The notes under the pieces were generated by a model. That model saw nothing but the letters and a program-made list of their open reading frames with translations. It had not been told where the DNA came from and did no database searches. A program made the translations under genes and the position numbers. DNA of 64,000 nt from Brooklawnia cerclae (lineage in GTDB: Bacteria; Actinomycetota; Actinomycetes; Propionibacteriales; Propionibacteriaceae). Below are positions 34,165 through 43,274 of this stretch, in pieces (the first letter of the stretch is position 1; each line of letters begins with the position of its first letter). The stretch is from assembly GCF_011758645.1 (NCBI RefSeq), contig NZ_JAAMOZ010000001.1, positions 2,790,001-2,854,000 of the forward strand, given 5' to 3'.

Positions 34165-35109
34165 TCAGTCGTTCGGGAACCGAACCCCCGTGAGTTCCTC
34201 GGAGACCTGCCACATGCGCCGGGCGTCCTCGACGCTGCGTAGGCGGGAGTAGAGCCTCTGTTCCCCGGGTGCGCCGCCCATGTGCCCGAGCCCGCGCGGC
34301 CCGTAGAAACCACCGCCCCTGGCGTCGGGAGATGTGGCGGCGTACAGGGCGGGAAGCCCGGCGCTCTCGACGGTGCCGACGAGGATGCCTCGTTCGGACA
34401 GAGCACCGATGAGCCGTCGTCCGCCCGTGGCGTCGGTGCGACCGAGTTCGGGCCGGGCGGCGAGGAGGCTTGTCGGAGCGACCCCGGGGTGGGACAGGTT
34501 ACTCGTGATGCCCCAGCCACCGGCCCTGCTGCGACGGTCGAGCTCGAGCCCGAACAGCCCGAACGCGATCTTCGACTGGCTGTAGGCGTTCATGCCGGCG
34601 TAGGAGCGTTCCCAGTTCAGATCGTCCCAATTGACGGCACCCTGGTTCGCCGCGACGCTGATCTGCGAAGTCACGCGCGCATGCCCCGCGCGCAGCAGCG
34701 GAAACAGCTGCGCCACCAGGGCGAAGTGCCCGAGGTGGTTGGTGCCGAACTGCAGTTCGAACCCGTCGGCTGTCGTCTGCCGCTCCGGTGGAGTCATGAC
34801 GCCGGCGTTGTTGATGAGGACGCGGATCGGCCGGCCCTCCCGCCGCAGCGTCTCGCCGAGAGCGGCGACCGAGCCGAGCGAGGACAGGTCGAGGTCACGG
34901 AGCGTCACGTTCGCGGCAGGGGTCACCTGCTTGATCCTGGCGAGCGCGGCTTCACCTTTACGCCGGTTGCGGACGGGCATGATCACCTCGGCGCCGGCCG
35001 CGGCCAGCCTCATGACGATCCCGAGGCCGATACCGTCGCTCGCCCCGGTGACGAGCGCGCGCTCACCGGACACGTCGGGGACGGTGATGTCGATTGATCT
35101 GTGTGGCAT
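34165..35109 (-). CDS. Short-chain dehydrogenase/reductase
   Basis: Protein of 314 aa. The cofactor motif [10 protein letters not shown] (residues ~20-29), NNAGVM, catalytic Ser in SQISVAA and YSQSK (YxxxK) are all present, so it is a classical SDR, of the larger retinol/protochlorophyllide-like size. Start at ATG 35109; the longer frame to 35187 adds non-conserved residues. It is divergent from an MmyB-type regulator at 35379, the common arrangement in which the regulator controls the reductase. Substrate unknown. Confidence 0.9.
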   Translation of the reverse strand: MPHRSIDITVPDVSGERALVTGASDGIGLGIVMRLAAAGAEVIMPVRNRRKGEAALARIKQVTPAANVTLRDLDLSSLGSVAALGETLRREGRPIRVLINNAGVMTPPERQTTADGFELQFGTNHLGHFALVAQLFPLLRAGHARVTSQISVAANQGAVNWDDLNWERSYAGMNAYSQSKIAFGLFGLELDRRSRAGGWGITSNLSHPGVAPTSLLAARPELGRTDATGGRRLIGALSERGILVGTVESAGLPALYAATSPDARGGGFYGPRGLGHMGGAPGEQRLYSRLRSVEDARRMWQVSEELTGVRFPND

Positions 35110-35378
35110 GTGTTCACTCCTGACGGTGGTGTTGTCTCCTCCACCGTGACCGAAGACCGCGTCCCGATTAAGGACCACTCGATCCACTGATCCGCAGAGC
35201 CAGGCTCCGATCGAGCCCGCGTCCAGGGCTCGGGTACCCGCCCGGTAGTCGCTTCCCCTGCTCAGGTGCCACAGCAGCGCCGCGCGACGACGCCCGCCCC
35301 GCCGACGGGGGGATCATCAGGCCGTGGATGTGAGAGCCCGAGGACACTAGAAAGGACACGACACCGAAGGAGGCACGC

Positions 35379-36221
35379 ATGCTGATCGACCGGACCGGAC
35401 TGGCGGATTTCCTCCGGCGCCGCCGGGAATCGCTGCAACCCGAGGACGTCGGCCTTCCGCGCGGGCAACGCCGCAGGACGAGCGGGTTGCGCCGGGAAGA
35501 AGTCGCCTCGCTCTGCCACATGTCGACCGACTACTACTCCCGGCTCGAGCGGGGACGCGGCCCGCAGCCCTCCGAGCAGATGACCGCCTCCATCGCCCAG
35601 GGACTCCACCTCTCGCTGGACGAACGCGACCATCTGTTCCGACTCGCCGGGCACAACCCGCCCGAGCGCGGCGGGGCGAGCGAGCACATCAGCCCCGGTC
35701 TGCTGCGCATCTTCGACCGGCTGCAGGACACCCCCGCGGAGATCGTCACCGAACTCGGCGAGACCCTGCGTCAGACCGCGCTCAGCGTCGCGCTCACCGG
35801 CGACCTGACCGTCTACGCCGGCCCGGCTCGCAGCATCGGCTACCGGTGGTTCACCGACCCCCTCACCAGGCAACTCTACGAACCCGCCGACCATCCGTTC
35901 CTCACCCGCATGTTCGTCTCGGGCCTCCGCGAGACCGTCACGCTGCGAGGCCCCGGCTCTCGAGCGGCGCATCTCGCCGACCTACTCCTCGCTCGAAGCG
36001 AGGAGTTCCGTGACGTCTGGAACGACCACGAGGTCGGCGTCCGCCCCAACGAGGTGAAGCACTTCGTCCACCCCGAACTCGGCACGCTCGAGTTGGCCTG
36101 CCAGACCTTGCTCGACCCGAGTCAGTCGCATTCCCTGCTCGTCTACACCGCCGCCCCCGGGAGCGAGAGCCACGAGAAGCTCCAGCTGCTCTCCGTCATC
36201 GGGACACAGACGCTCAGTTGA
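35379..36221 (+). CDS. XRE-family regulator with MmyB-like domain (second copy)
   Basis: Protein of 280 aa. The N-terminal XRE HTH (TSGLRREEVASLCHMSTDYY, SRLERGRGPQPSEQM) occupies about residues 34-75, and an MmyB-like PAS-type domain follows (VYAGPARSIGYRWFTDPLTR, KHFVHPELGTLELACQ). It shares domain order with the regulator at 11621. It is divergent from the SDR gene by 269 bp. The gap has no other gene. Likely ligand: a small hydrophobic molecule, by family. Confidence 0.9.
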   Translation: MLIDRTGLADFLRRRRESLQPEDVGLPRGQRRRTSGLRREEVASLCHMSTDYYSRLERGRGPQPSEQMTASIAQGLHLSLDERDHLFRLAGHNPPERGGASEHISPGLLRIFDRLQDTPAEIVTELGETLRQTALSVALTGDLTVYAGPARSIGYRWFTDPLTRQLYEPADHPFLTRMFVSGLRETVTLRGPGSRAAHLADLLLARSEEFRDVWNDHEVGVRPNEVKHFVHPELGTLELACQTLLDPSQSHSLLVYTAAPGSESHEKLQLLSVIGTQTLS

Positions 36222-36305
36222 GCCTGCCCCTCGTCCGCTGGTCGACCAGAGTGGCTCCATCGCACTGACCACTGCATCGAGGCCGGCCGCAGTATCACAT
36301 GTTTT

Positions 36306-36321
36306 GTACGCGATACGAACG
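36306..36321. promoter_or_regulatory. IclR operator candidate 1 upstream of atoE-type gene
   Basis: The site reads GTACGCGATACGAACG. It matches the site upstream of the iclR genes (43275-43291) in 15 of 16 positions over TACGCGAT-CGAACG. Centre about 120 bp before the atoE GTG. Confidence 0.6.
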
Positions 36322-36386
36322 TTTCTACACTTCCTCTTGACGATTGGCGACTACTGGCCTAGGTTTCAAGCGCCGACACGAACACT

Positions 36387-36401
36387 GTTCGCTTCGCGTA
36401 C
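36387..36401. promoter_or_regulatory. IclR operator candidate 2 upstream of atoE-type gene
   Basis: GTTCGCTTCGCGTAC is the reverse-complement form of site 1, with two differences. It lies 66 bp after site 1 and ~30 bp before the GTG of the carrier gene. The inverted pair suggests cooperative binding or looping. Confidence 0.6.
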
Positions 36402-36431
36402 AGACACTGACGTCTTGAAAGGAACACGCGC

Positions 36432-37814
36432 GTGCAGACAGCAGAACAGAGCCCGCCTACCGTCACGAAGGCAACCGGCCTCGACAAGGTAACCGGGTTC
36501 TTCACCGAGTTGATGCGGAAGTACCTGCCCGAGCCGATCGTCTTCGCCATCGGGCTGACCGTCCTCACCTTCATCCTCGCCATCACCGTTCAACAGTCCA
36601 ACCCGATCGACATCGTCTACGCCTGGGGCGCCGGGTTCTGGGACATTCTCTCCTTCACGATGCAGATGGCTTTCATCCTCATCGCGGGCTACGTTCTGGC
36701 CAAAGCGCCCATCACCGACAAACTGCTGGACAAACTGTGCTCGCTGGTGAAGACCCCGCGCGGCGCGGTGGCCCTGGCAACGGTCGTGGGCGCGGTCGGC
36801 TCGTACATCAACTGGGGCTTCGGCCTGATGATCGGTGGTGTGCTGGCCAAGAAACTGGCCGTCCAGATCAAGGGCATCCACTATCCCGCGATCATCGCAT
36901 CGGCCTACTCCGGGTTCACGCTCTACGGGCTGGGCCTGTCGGCCACGATCCCGGTGGTGATCTCCGCCAAAGGCCATCCGCTGGAGGAGGGCATGGGGAT
37001 CATCCCGTTGGCCGAGACCATCTTCTCGCCGCCGATGCTCATCCTCTCGGCAGTCACCGTCATCACCCTGCCGATCCTGAACTACTTCCTCCACCCCGCT
37101 CCGGGCAAGCCGGTCACCGAGTACGACCCGAGCGTCGAGGTCGAGCCCGCTGTCACGGTGCCTGCCGCCGGCGTCGACCTCGACAAGTCGTTCGCGTACC
37201 GCGCCAACAACTCGCGGATCGTGATCTGGGTGGTCTGCGCGATGGCGCTGGTGTTCGGCATCATTTACTTCACCCGCGGCGGGCAACTCAACATCAACAT
37301 CATCAACTTCATCATCCTGTTCCTGGGCATGGTGCTGATGCGCACCCCGCTGCGCTACATCGGCGCCTTCGGTGCCGGCACGAAGATGGCCTCGGGAATC
37401 ATCCTGCAGTTCCCCTTCTACGCGGGAATCCTGGCGATCATGGCCGCATCCGGGCTGGTGGAGACGATCTCACAACTGTTCGTGAGCATCTCCACTCCGG
37501 AGACACTGCCCTTCTGGGGCATCGTCTCATCCTTCGTGATCAATTTCTTCGCCCCTTCAGGAGGTGGCCACTGGGTGATTCAAGGCCCGTTCATGATCGG
37601 GGCCGCCAACACTCTCGGCGCGGATCTCGGCTGGACCGCGATGTCGGTCCAACTCGGCAACGCCTGGAACGACCTCGTCCAACCGTTCTGGATCCTGCCC
37701 GCTCTGGCGCTGTCGGGCCTGAAGCTGAAGGACATCATGGGCTTCACGGTCGTCGACATGGTCTGGGTCGGGTTCCTGTACTGCGGCGCGATGCTGCTCG
37801 TCAACCTCGTATAA
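36432..37814 (+). CDS. atoE: AtoE-type short-chain fatty acid transporter
   Basis: Protein of 460 aa with about ten membrane helices. It matches the AtoE (TIGR00366) family: LMRKYLPEPIVFAIGLTVLT, QIKGIHYPAIIASAYSGFTL, FFAPSGGGHWVIQGPFMIGA. AtoE proteins carry short-chain acids such as acetoacetate. Here the gene heads a beta-ketoadipate cluster, so the cargo may be a lactone or oxoacid such as muconolactone or 3-oxoadipate. GTG 36432 starts ten residues ahead of the conserved region. Two operator-like sites lie in its upstream region. Confidence 0.92.
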   Translation: MQTAEQSPPTVTKATGLDKVTGFFTELMRKYLPEPIVFAIGLTVLTFILAITVQQSNPIDIVYAWGAGFWDILSFTMQMAFILIAGYVLAKAPITDKLLDKLCSLVKTPRGAVALATVVGAVGSYINWGFGLMIGGVLAKKLAVQIKGIHYPAIIASAYSGFTLYGLGLSATIPVVISAKGHPLEEGMGIIPLAETIFSPPMLILSAVTVITLPILNYFLHPAPGKPVTEYDPSVEVEPAVTVPAAGVDLDKSFAYRANNSRIVIWVVCAMALVFGIIYFTRGGQLNINIINFIILFLGMVLMRTPLRYIGAFGAGTKMASGIILQFPFYAGILAIMAASGLVETISQLFVSISTPETLPFWGIVSSFVINFFAPSGGGHWVIQGPFMIGAANTLGADLGWTAMSVQLGNAWNDLVQPFWILPALALSGLKLKDIMGFTVVDMVWVGFLYCGAMLLVNLV

Positions 37815-37853
37815 CCCGGAACGACCCGATCCACCATCGTCGAAGGACCTGCC

Positions 37854-38150
37854 ATGCCCTACCTGATCGAGACCTACGACAAACCCGATTCATTCGGTCT
37901 GCGGACGGCGACCCGCGACGAGCACCTTGCGTTCCTGGCTGCCAACGCCGACCTACTGCTCGCTTGCGGCGCCAAGATCGGCGACGACGGCACCGGCGCC
38001 TCCGGTGGGATCTATCTGCTGGACGTGGAGTCCCGGACCGAGGCAGAGACCTTCATCGCCCAGGATCCGTTCTCGAAGGCGAGCCTCTTCGAGCGCATCT
38101 ACATCACCCGCTGGCGCAAGGCATACGTCGCCGGCGAGTGCTACCTCTAG
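37854..38150 (+). CDS. YciI-like protein
   Basis: Protein of 98 aa. The sequence MPYLIETYDKPDSFGLRTAT with HLAFLAANADLLLACG, GGIYLLDVESRTEAETFIAQ and DPFSKASLFERIYITRWRKA matches the YCII-related fold, a ferredoxin-like barrel seen in small enzymes and fused to other catabolic domains. It lies 39 bp after the carrier gene and 9 bp before pcaD, so it belongs to the operon. A lactone hydrolysis or isomerase role is possible; no direct evidence. Confidence 0.85.
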   Translation: MPYLIETYDKPDSFGLRTATRDEHLAFLAANADLLLACGAKIGDDGTGASGGIYLLDVESRTEAETFIAQDPFSKASLFERIYITRWRKAYVAGECYL

Positions 38151-38159
38151 GAGAATCGC

Positions 38160-38939
38160 ATGCCCGTCGCACAACTTCCCGCGGTGAGTCTCTACTACGA
38201 GACCCACGGCGACCCAACCAACCCGGCAGTCGTCCTGTCGAATTCCATCGGCACCAACGCTGATCTCTGGGAACCGCTCGTCACCCAACTGGTCGCGACC
38301 CACCACGTCATCAGCTTCGATGCCCGGGGACACCGCAACTCCAGCACTCCTGTCGGTGACTACACCCTGTCCGCTCTCGCCGACGACATCGTGGGCCTGC
38401 TCGACATCCTGGGCATCGCTCGGACGAGCCTCGTGGGGCTGTCGATCGGGGGGCAGATCGGGCTCACTTTCGCCCTTGAGCACCCCGACCGGCTCGACCG
38501 CCTGGTGGTGTCGAACACAGGAGCGAAGATCGGTACAGCCGAGTCGTGGTCCGATCGAGCCGCCACAGTACGGGGCGAAGGTCTGGGATCGATCGTCGAC
38601 AAGGTGGTCGCCGGTTGGCTCACCCCGGGCTTCGCCGCCGTCCATCCCGAGCTACACGCGCGGATGCGGGAGTGGTTCTTGGCCAACGACGCCGAAGGCT
38701 ACGCAGCCACCTGCTACGCCCTTGCCCATGGCGACCTTCGCGATTCCCTGGGACGGATCACCGCACCCACCCTGGTGATCGGCGCCACTGGTGACCTGCC
38801 CACGCCTCCGGCGCTCACCGGGCAGATCGCCGAGGCGATCCCGGGGGCCGGGTTCGTCGCGATACCTGGCGCTCATCTGAGTGTCCAAGAGTCCCCGAAC
38901 GAGTACGGACGAGCAGTTCTCGCCCACCTCAATTCCTGA
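38160..38939 (+). CDS. pcaD: 3-oxoadipate enol-lactonase
   Basis: Protein of 259 aa. It is an alpha/beta hydrolase of PcaD type with nucleophile elbow GLSIGGQ (Ser95), oxyanion region LSNSIGTNADLWEPL, FDARGHRNSS and a C-terminal His in PGAHLSVQESP. It hydrolyses 3-oxoadipate enol-lactone to 3-oxoadipate. Its neighbours CatC (making the enol-lactone) and PcaIJF (using the product) support the call. It starts 9 bp after the YciI gene. Confidence 0.92.
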   Translation: MPVAQLPAVSLYYETHGDPTNPAVVLSNSIGTNADLWEPLVTQLVATHHVISFDARGHRNSSTPVGDYTLSALADDIVGLLDILGIARTSLVGLSIGGQIGLTFALEHPDRLDRLVVSNTGAKIGTAESWSDRAATVRGEGLGSIVDKVVAGWLTPGFAAVHPELHARMREWFLANDAEGYAATCYALAHGDLRDSLGRITAPTLVIGATGDLPTPPALTGQIAEAIPGAGFVAIPGAHLSVQESPNEYGRAVLAHLNS

Positions 38940-38966
38940 ACAACAAACGACAAGAAGGAGAAGACG

Positions 38967-39245
38967 ATGAAGTTCATGTGCCAGATGTCGATCACGTTCC
39001 CGGAGTCCATGTCGCCCGAGACGAAAGCCGACTACCAGGCCCAGGAGAAGGAGTACTCGCAGGCGCTGCAGCGTGCGGGCGAGTTCGAGGCGATCTACCG
39101 GGTCGCCGGCAGGTATGCCAACGTCTCCATCTTCGAGGTGGAATCCAACGACCGGCTGCACGAGATCTTGTCCGGGTTCCCGATGTTCCCCTACATGGAC
39201 ATCGTGACGACCCCGTTGTGCAAGCACCCGAACTCGATCAAGTAG
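38967..39245 (+). CDS. catC: Muconolactone delta-isomerase
   Basis: Protein of 92 aa, the normal CatC length. The sequence starts MKFMCQMSITFPESMSPETK, has the typical RAGEFEAIYRVAGRYANVSI and NDRLHEILSGFPMFPYMDIV, and ends PLCKHPNSIK, all matching CatC. It converts muconolactone to 3-oxoadipate enol-lactone. GAAGGAGAAG lies 5 bp before the ATG. It sits between pcaD and pcaI, a mixed order of the cat and pca branches. Confidence 0.95.
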   Translation: MKFMCQMSITFPESMSPETKADYQAQEKEYSQALQRAGEFEAIYRVAGRYANVSIFEVESNDRLHEILSGFPMFPYMDIVTTPLCKHPNSIK

Positions 39246-39273
39246 ATCCACCGAGCGCTGGAAGGAGAAGGAC

Positions 39274-39945
39274 TTGCTGGAGGTCATGCCGACCGCAAGG
39301 GCGGCTGTGGAGGACATCGGCAACGGGGCCACCGTCATGATCGGTGGGTTCGGCACCGCCGGGCAGCCCGTTGAACTCATCGATGCCCTGATCGAACAGG
39401 GCGCCACAGAACTCACCGTGGTGAACAACAACGCCGGAAACGGCGACGTCGGACTCGCGGAACTCATCCGGCTCGGCCGGGTCCGCAGGATCATCTGTTC
39501 GTTTCCCCGGCAGTCCGACTCCTGGCACTTCGACGCCAGATATCTCGCCGGCGAGATCGAACTGGAGGTTGTTCCACAAGGAAACCTCGCTGAACGGATC
39601 AGGGCCGGAGGGGCCGGCATCGGTGCCTTCTTCACTCCGACCGGCTACGGGACGCTGTTGGCCGAGGGCAAGGAGACTCGGATCATCGACGGACGCGGTC
39701 AGGTTCTCGAATACCCGATCAAAGCCGACATCGCTCTCATCAAAGCGGCCCGGGCCGATCGCGCCGGCAATCTCGTGTATCGCAAGACCGCACGCAACTT
39801 CGGCCCCATCATGGCCACTGCGGCGCGCACCACCATCGTCCAGGTCGCCGACCTGGTCGACATCGGCGGGATCGACCCTGAGGCCGTCGTCACTCCCGGG
39901 ATCTACGTGAACCGGATCGTCGTCACCGCAGAGGCCACCGCATGA
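39274..39945 (+). CDS. pcaI: 3-oxoadipate CoA-transferase subunit A
   Basis: Protein of 223 aa, subunit A of the succinyl-CoA:3-oxoadipate CoA-transferase. The motif GATVMIGGFGTAGQPVELID and the segment TVVNNNAGNGDVGLAELI match CoA-transferase family I subunit A. TTG 39274 follows GGAAGGAGAAGG at a good distance; ATG 39286 has its GGAGG only 2 bp upstream. The family usually starts a few residues before GATVMIGGFG, so the TTG start fits better. The 3' end overlaps pcaJ by 4 bp. Confidence 0.93.
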   Translation: MLEVMPTARAAVEDIGNGATVMIGGFGTAGQPVELIDALIEQGATELTVVNNNAGNGDVGLAELIRLGRVRRIICSFPRQSDSWHFDARYLAGEIELEVVPQGNLAERIRAGGAGIGAFFTPTGYGTLLAEGKETRIIDGRGQVLEYPIKADIALIKAARADRAGNLVYRKTARNFGPIMATAARTTIVQVADLVDIGGIDPEAVVTPGIYVNRIVVTAEATA

Positions 39946-40616
39946 GCAACTCCACCCCACTGAGCCGCGACCAGTTGGCACAACGAGTCGCGGCGGACGT
40001 CACCGTCGGTTCCTTCGTCAACCTCGGCATCGGCATGCCGACGAAGGTCTCCGACTATCTGGACGCGGACCGCCGTGTCACCCTCCACACCGAGAACGGC
40101 ATGCTCGGAATGGGCCCCGAGGCGCACGACGGCGAGATCGACGACGACTTGATCAACGCCGGCAAGATCCCCGTCACCGAACTGCCGGGAGCGTCCTATT
40201 TCCATCACGCCGACTCGTTCGCGATGATGCGTGGCGGCCACCTCGACCTGTGCGTCATGGGTGCCTACCAGGTGTCGGTGACAGGAGACCTCGCCAACTG
40301 GCACACCGGCAAACCGGGAGCGATCCCGGCCGTCGGTGGCGCCATGGATCTCGCCATCGGTGCCCGCGAGGTGTACGTGATGATGACTCTCTTCACCCGG
40401 GACGGCCGACCGAAGCTGGTCGCCGAGCTGACCTACCCCATCACCGGGCTGGCCTGCGTCAACCGGGTTTACACCGACGTCGCGACCTTCCATCTGGTCG
40501 ACGGACGCGCACACGTCGTGGACATCCACGGCATCGACTTCGCCGAACTCCTCGCCCGTACCGGTCTCGACCTCGTCGACGCCCGAGCGAACTCCGTCCC
40601 CACGAACAAGGAGTGA
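39942..40616 (+). CDS. pcaJ: 3-oxoadipate CoA-transferase subunit B
   Basis: Protein of 224 aa, subunit B. The catalytic glutamate that forms the CoA thioester is Glu51 in TENGMLGMG, and GSFVNLGIGMPTKVSDYL and the GGAMDLAIGAREVYVMM segments match CoA-transferase subunit B. It transfers CoA from succinyl-CoA to 3-oxoadipate with PcaI. It overlaps pcaI by 4 bp and stops 1 bp before the pcaF ATG, so the three genes form one tight operon. Confidence 0.95.
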   Translation: MSNSTPLSRDQLAQRVAADVTVGSFVNLGIGMPTKVSDYLDADRRVTLHTENGMLGMGPEAHDGEIDDDLINAGKIPVTELPGASYFHHADSFAMMRGGHLDLCVMGAYQVSVTGDLANWHTGKPGAIPAVGGAMDLAIGAREVYVMMTLFTRDGRPKLVAELTYPITGLACVNRVYTDVATFHLVDGRAHVVDIHGIDFAELLARTGLDLVDARANSVPTNKE

Positions 40617-40617
40617 C

Positions 40618-41793
40618 ATGAGCGCATACCTCTACGACGCTGTCCGCACCCCCTTCGGGCGCTATGGCAAGGGCTTGGCCGCGATCCGGCCGGACGACCT
40701 CCTGTCCACCACGATCACCCAACTTCTGGCCCGCCACGACTCGCTCGACCCCGCGGATGTCGAGGACGTCCTCATGGGCAACGCCAACGGCGCTGGGGAA
40801 GAGAACAGGGATGTCGCCAGGATGGCATGGCTGCTGGCAGGTCTGCCGGTGACGGTGCCTGGTGCGACCGTCAACCGGCTCTGTGGCTCCGGGCTGGAGG
40901 CGTGCATCCAAGCGGCCCGCCTGGTCGAAGCCGGGGATGCGTCGGTGGTCGTCGCGGGTGGGGTCGAGTCCATGTCGCGCGCACCGTGGGTCATGTTGAA
41001 GCCCGAGCGTCCATACCCGGTGGGGCCTGCCCGCCTGGAGTCGACCTCGATCGGGTGGCGGCTCACCAACCCACTCATGCCGACGACCTACACCGTCGCC
41101 CTCGGAGAGGGAGCCGAGATCCTGGCTGACCAGTACGCGATCAGTCGCGAGGAGCAGGATGCCTTCGCGCTGCGCTCCCATCAACTGGCCGCCGCGGCCT
41201 GGGACGAAGGGCGGTACGACGACGAGATCGTCCAGGTGCCGGGAGCAGAACTCGCCCGCGACGAGGGAATCCGGCCGGACACCTCCGCCGAGGCCCTCGC
41301 ACGGCTCCGGCCGGCCTTTCGATCGGAGCGCGGCACCGTCACAGCGGGTAACAGTTCCCCTCTCAACGACGGCGCGGCCGCCGTCCTCATCGGTGACGAA
41401 GATGCAGCCGACAGCCTGGGTGACCCGCTGGCGAGGATCGTCTCCCGTGGAGCCGCCGGAGTCTCACCCGAGGTGTTCGGGATCGGTCCGGTGGAGGCGG
41501 CCGAGCAGGCGCTGCACCGTGCAAACCTCGGTTGGGACGATCTCGACCTCGTCGAACTCAACGAGGCGTTCGCCGCACAGTCGCTCGCCTGCCTCAGGTT
41601 GTGGCCGGGCCTCGATCCGGAGAAGGTCAATGTCGACGGCGGCGCGATCGCCATCGGGCATCCGCTGGGCGCTTCCGGAGCTCGAATTCTCGGCCACCTG
41701 GCACACGCGCTCAAGCGCCGGGGCGGAGGCCGCGGAATGGCAGCGATCTGCATCGGAGTCGGTCAGGGACTGGCGGTCATCCTGGAGGTGTGA
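40618..41793 (+). CDS. pcaF: 3-oxoadipyl-CoA thiolase
   Basis: Protein of 391 aa. The acyl-enzyme Cys89 lies in NRLCGSGLEAC, the GHPLGASGAR motif (VDGGAIAIGHPLGASGARIL) and the second catalytic Cys in CIGVGQG are present, so it is a complete thiolase. It splits 3-oxoadipyl-CoA into succinyl-CoA and acetyl-CoA, the last step of the pathway. The stop overlaps the convergent iclR gene at 41777 by 17 bp. Confidence 0.95.
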   Translation: MSAYLYDAVRTPFGRYGKGLAAIRPDDLLSTTITQLLARHDSLDPADVEDVLMGNANGAGEENRDVARMAWLLAGLPVTVPGATVNRLCGSGLEACIQAARLVEAGDASVVVAGGVESMSRAPWVMLKPERPYPVGPARLESTSIGWRLTNPLMPTTYTVALGEGAEILADQYAISREEQDAFALRSHQLAAAAWDEGRYDDEIVQVPGAELARDEGIRPDTSAEALARLRPAFRSERGTVTAGNSSPLNDGAAAVLIGDEDAADSLGDPLARIVSRGAAGVSPEVFGIGPVEAAEQALHRANLGWDDLDLVELNEAFAAQSLACLRLWPGLDPEKVNVDGGAIAIGHPLGASGARILGHLAHALKRRGGGRGMAAICIGVGQGLAVILEV

Positions 41794-42547
41794 CGCGCTC
41801 CGTATAGGCCTCGCCGATCTCGGACGCGGTCGCCCGCAGGGCGGTGACCTTCTCGGCCACCTGGGACTCATCGAACTCGGTCAGCGGAGTCGGCAGATTC
41901 AGCGCTGCGATCACAGCTCCGCCAGGGCCGAGGACCGGCACGGCCACGGTGACCAGTTCCGGCTCGAATTCGCCTCTGACGACGCAGAATCCTTGCGAAC
42001 GCACGTCGTCCACCACTGCCATGATCTCGTCCGGACTCGTCCTGGTCGCACCGGTGAGAGGCCGCAAAGCCATCTCCTCCAGGAGGTTGCGCATCGCTTC
42101 TTCCGTCTCGCCTGCCAGGAGCACGCGGCCCATCGCGGTGGCGTGGAGCGGTATGCGAGTGCCGATCCTGATGACCGCGTGCACGATCCTGCGACCGGGG
42201 ATGCGCTGCACGTAGACAGCCTCGAAGCCGTCCCTCACAGCCAGCGAGGTCGACTGGTGGGTGGCACCCGCGAGGCTTCGCATCGGCCCCAGTGCCACCC
42301 CCGGTAGGATCGCCGATTCCAGATATGCGTCGGCAAGCGCCAGCGCACGCGGAGTGAGCGACCACAGCCGGTTCCGGCTGGTGGCGAACCCCATGGTCTC
42401 CAGCGATCTGAGGATCCGTCGCGCCACCGCCCGGGGGACGCCGCACGCGTCCGCCACCTCACTGAGCGCCTGAGGCTGATCGGACGCGTTGAGCGCGCGG
42501 ATCACGCTCAGCCCGCGCGCGAGAGTCTGCATCGAGGACGAGGTCAC
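41777..42547 (-). CDS. IclR-family regulator A (PcaR/PcaU-like)
   Basis: Protein of 256 aa. N-terminal winged helix (AQ ALSEVADACGVPRAVARR ILRSLETMGF; residues ~25-55) and an IclR effector domain (SLAVRDGFEAVYVQRIPGRR, HATAMGRVLLA) are present at full family length. It shares a 4-bp overlap with the shorter iclR gene at 42544. PcaR/PcaU-type regulators sense beta-ketoadipate or protocatechuate, so it is the likely sensor of this pathway. It converges on pcaF with a 17-bp overlap. Confidence 0.88.
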   Translation of the reverse strand: MTSSSMQTLARGLSVIRALNASDQPQALSEVADACGVPRAVARRILRSLETMGFATSRNRLWSLTPRALALADAYLESAILPGVALGPMRSLAGATHQSTSLAVRDGFEAVYVQRIPGRRIVHAVIRIGTRIPLHATAMGRVLLAGETEEAMRNLLEEMALRPLTGATRTSPDEIMAVVDDVRSQGFCVVRGEFEPELVTVAVPVLGPGGAVIAALNLPTPLTEFDESQVAEKVTALRATASEIGEAYTERVTPPG

Positions 42548-43227
42548 AGGCCCACCGTTTCCACTCGGGGATCGAGGTGGACGAGGTGCGCCAGGTCGGC
42601 CTCGAGTTCGGATGCGCTCGCACGCAGGTGCTCCCCGATCAGGGCACGCCGGGCCTCGTCCAGCGGCACCGACACCACACAGCCCAGTGCCAGCTGCACC
42701 ACTCCCCCGCGTCCCCGCACCTGAACGGCAGCCGAGTTCAGCCCGGCGATCGGGTCACCGTCCGCCGTCCACACCCTGCCCGGGTCGGCTGGGGAGACCA
42801 GCGCCTGATCGAAAGCACCCTCATGGCGTCCCCGGGCGAGCCCGGCCGGCAGTGCGACCTGGATGATCTTGCGGGGGGCCGCCTGCGCCAGGTAGGCGGG
42901 ATGACCGCCCACGCGCACCGCGGCCAGGGCGACCTCTCCGAGTGCGTCCGCGATCGTGCGCAACCGCGGACCGGTCACCTGCGCGAGCGTCGTCCCTCCG
43001 AAGCTGGTCAGGCCGAGACTCAGCAACTGCGGAGTCAACCGGTAGCCGCCGCCGACCTCGACCGCGTATCCTTCCTCGACCAGCGTGAGCAGAATCCGTC
43101 GCGCGGTCGGGCGGGACAGCCCGGCCAGGTTCGCGAGCGAGGTGATCGTGTGCGTGGGGTGTTCAGCGTCGAAGCAGGCGACCGCAGACAACGCCCTCAC
43201 CAACGACTTGACCGTCTCGTCCTGCAC
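42544..43227 (-). CDS. IclR-family regulator B (short)
   Basis: Protein of 227 aa, slightly short. The N-terminal HTH (ITSLANLAGLSRPTARRILL, TLVEEGYAVEVGGG) is typical. The effector domain is divergent but has the GEVALAAVRVGGHPAYLAQA and ALVSPADPGRVW segments in the right places. It is the first gene of the two-gene regulator operon, with a stop-start overlap to regulator A. The upstream operator-like motif matches those near atoE. The pair may form one heterodimeric regulator or bind different effectors. Confidence 0.85.
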   Translation of the reverse strand: MQDETVKSLVRALSAVACFDAEHPTHTITSLANLAGLSRPTARRILLTLVEEGYAVEVGGGYRLTPQLLSLGLTSFGGTTLAQVTGPRLRTIADALGEVALAAVRVGGHPAYLAQAAPRKIIQVALPAGLARGRHEGAFDQALVSPADPGRVWTADGDPIAGLNSAAVQVRGRGGVVQLALGCVVSVPLDEARRALIGEHLRASASELEADLAHLVHLDPRVETVGL

Positions 43228-43274
43228 CGCCCCTCCTCACACCGCGTCATCAAGATTCATCGTCAGGACGAGCG

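Noticed and set aside
36238-36249. CTGGTCGACCAG palindrome after the second MmyB-type gene
   Set aside because: Only 12 bp and close to what chance gives at this GC content; no clear role.
36737-38263. 508-aa plus-strand frame overlapping atoE and pcaD
   Set aside because: It is out of frame with two well-supported genes and reads as low-complexity Arg/His/Pro sequence.
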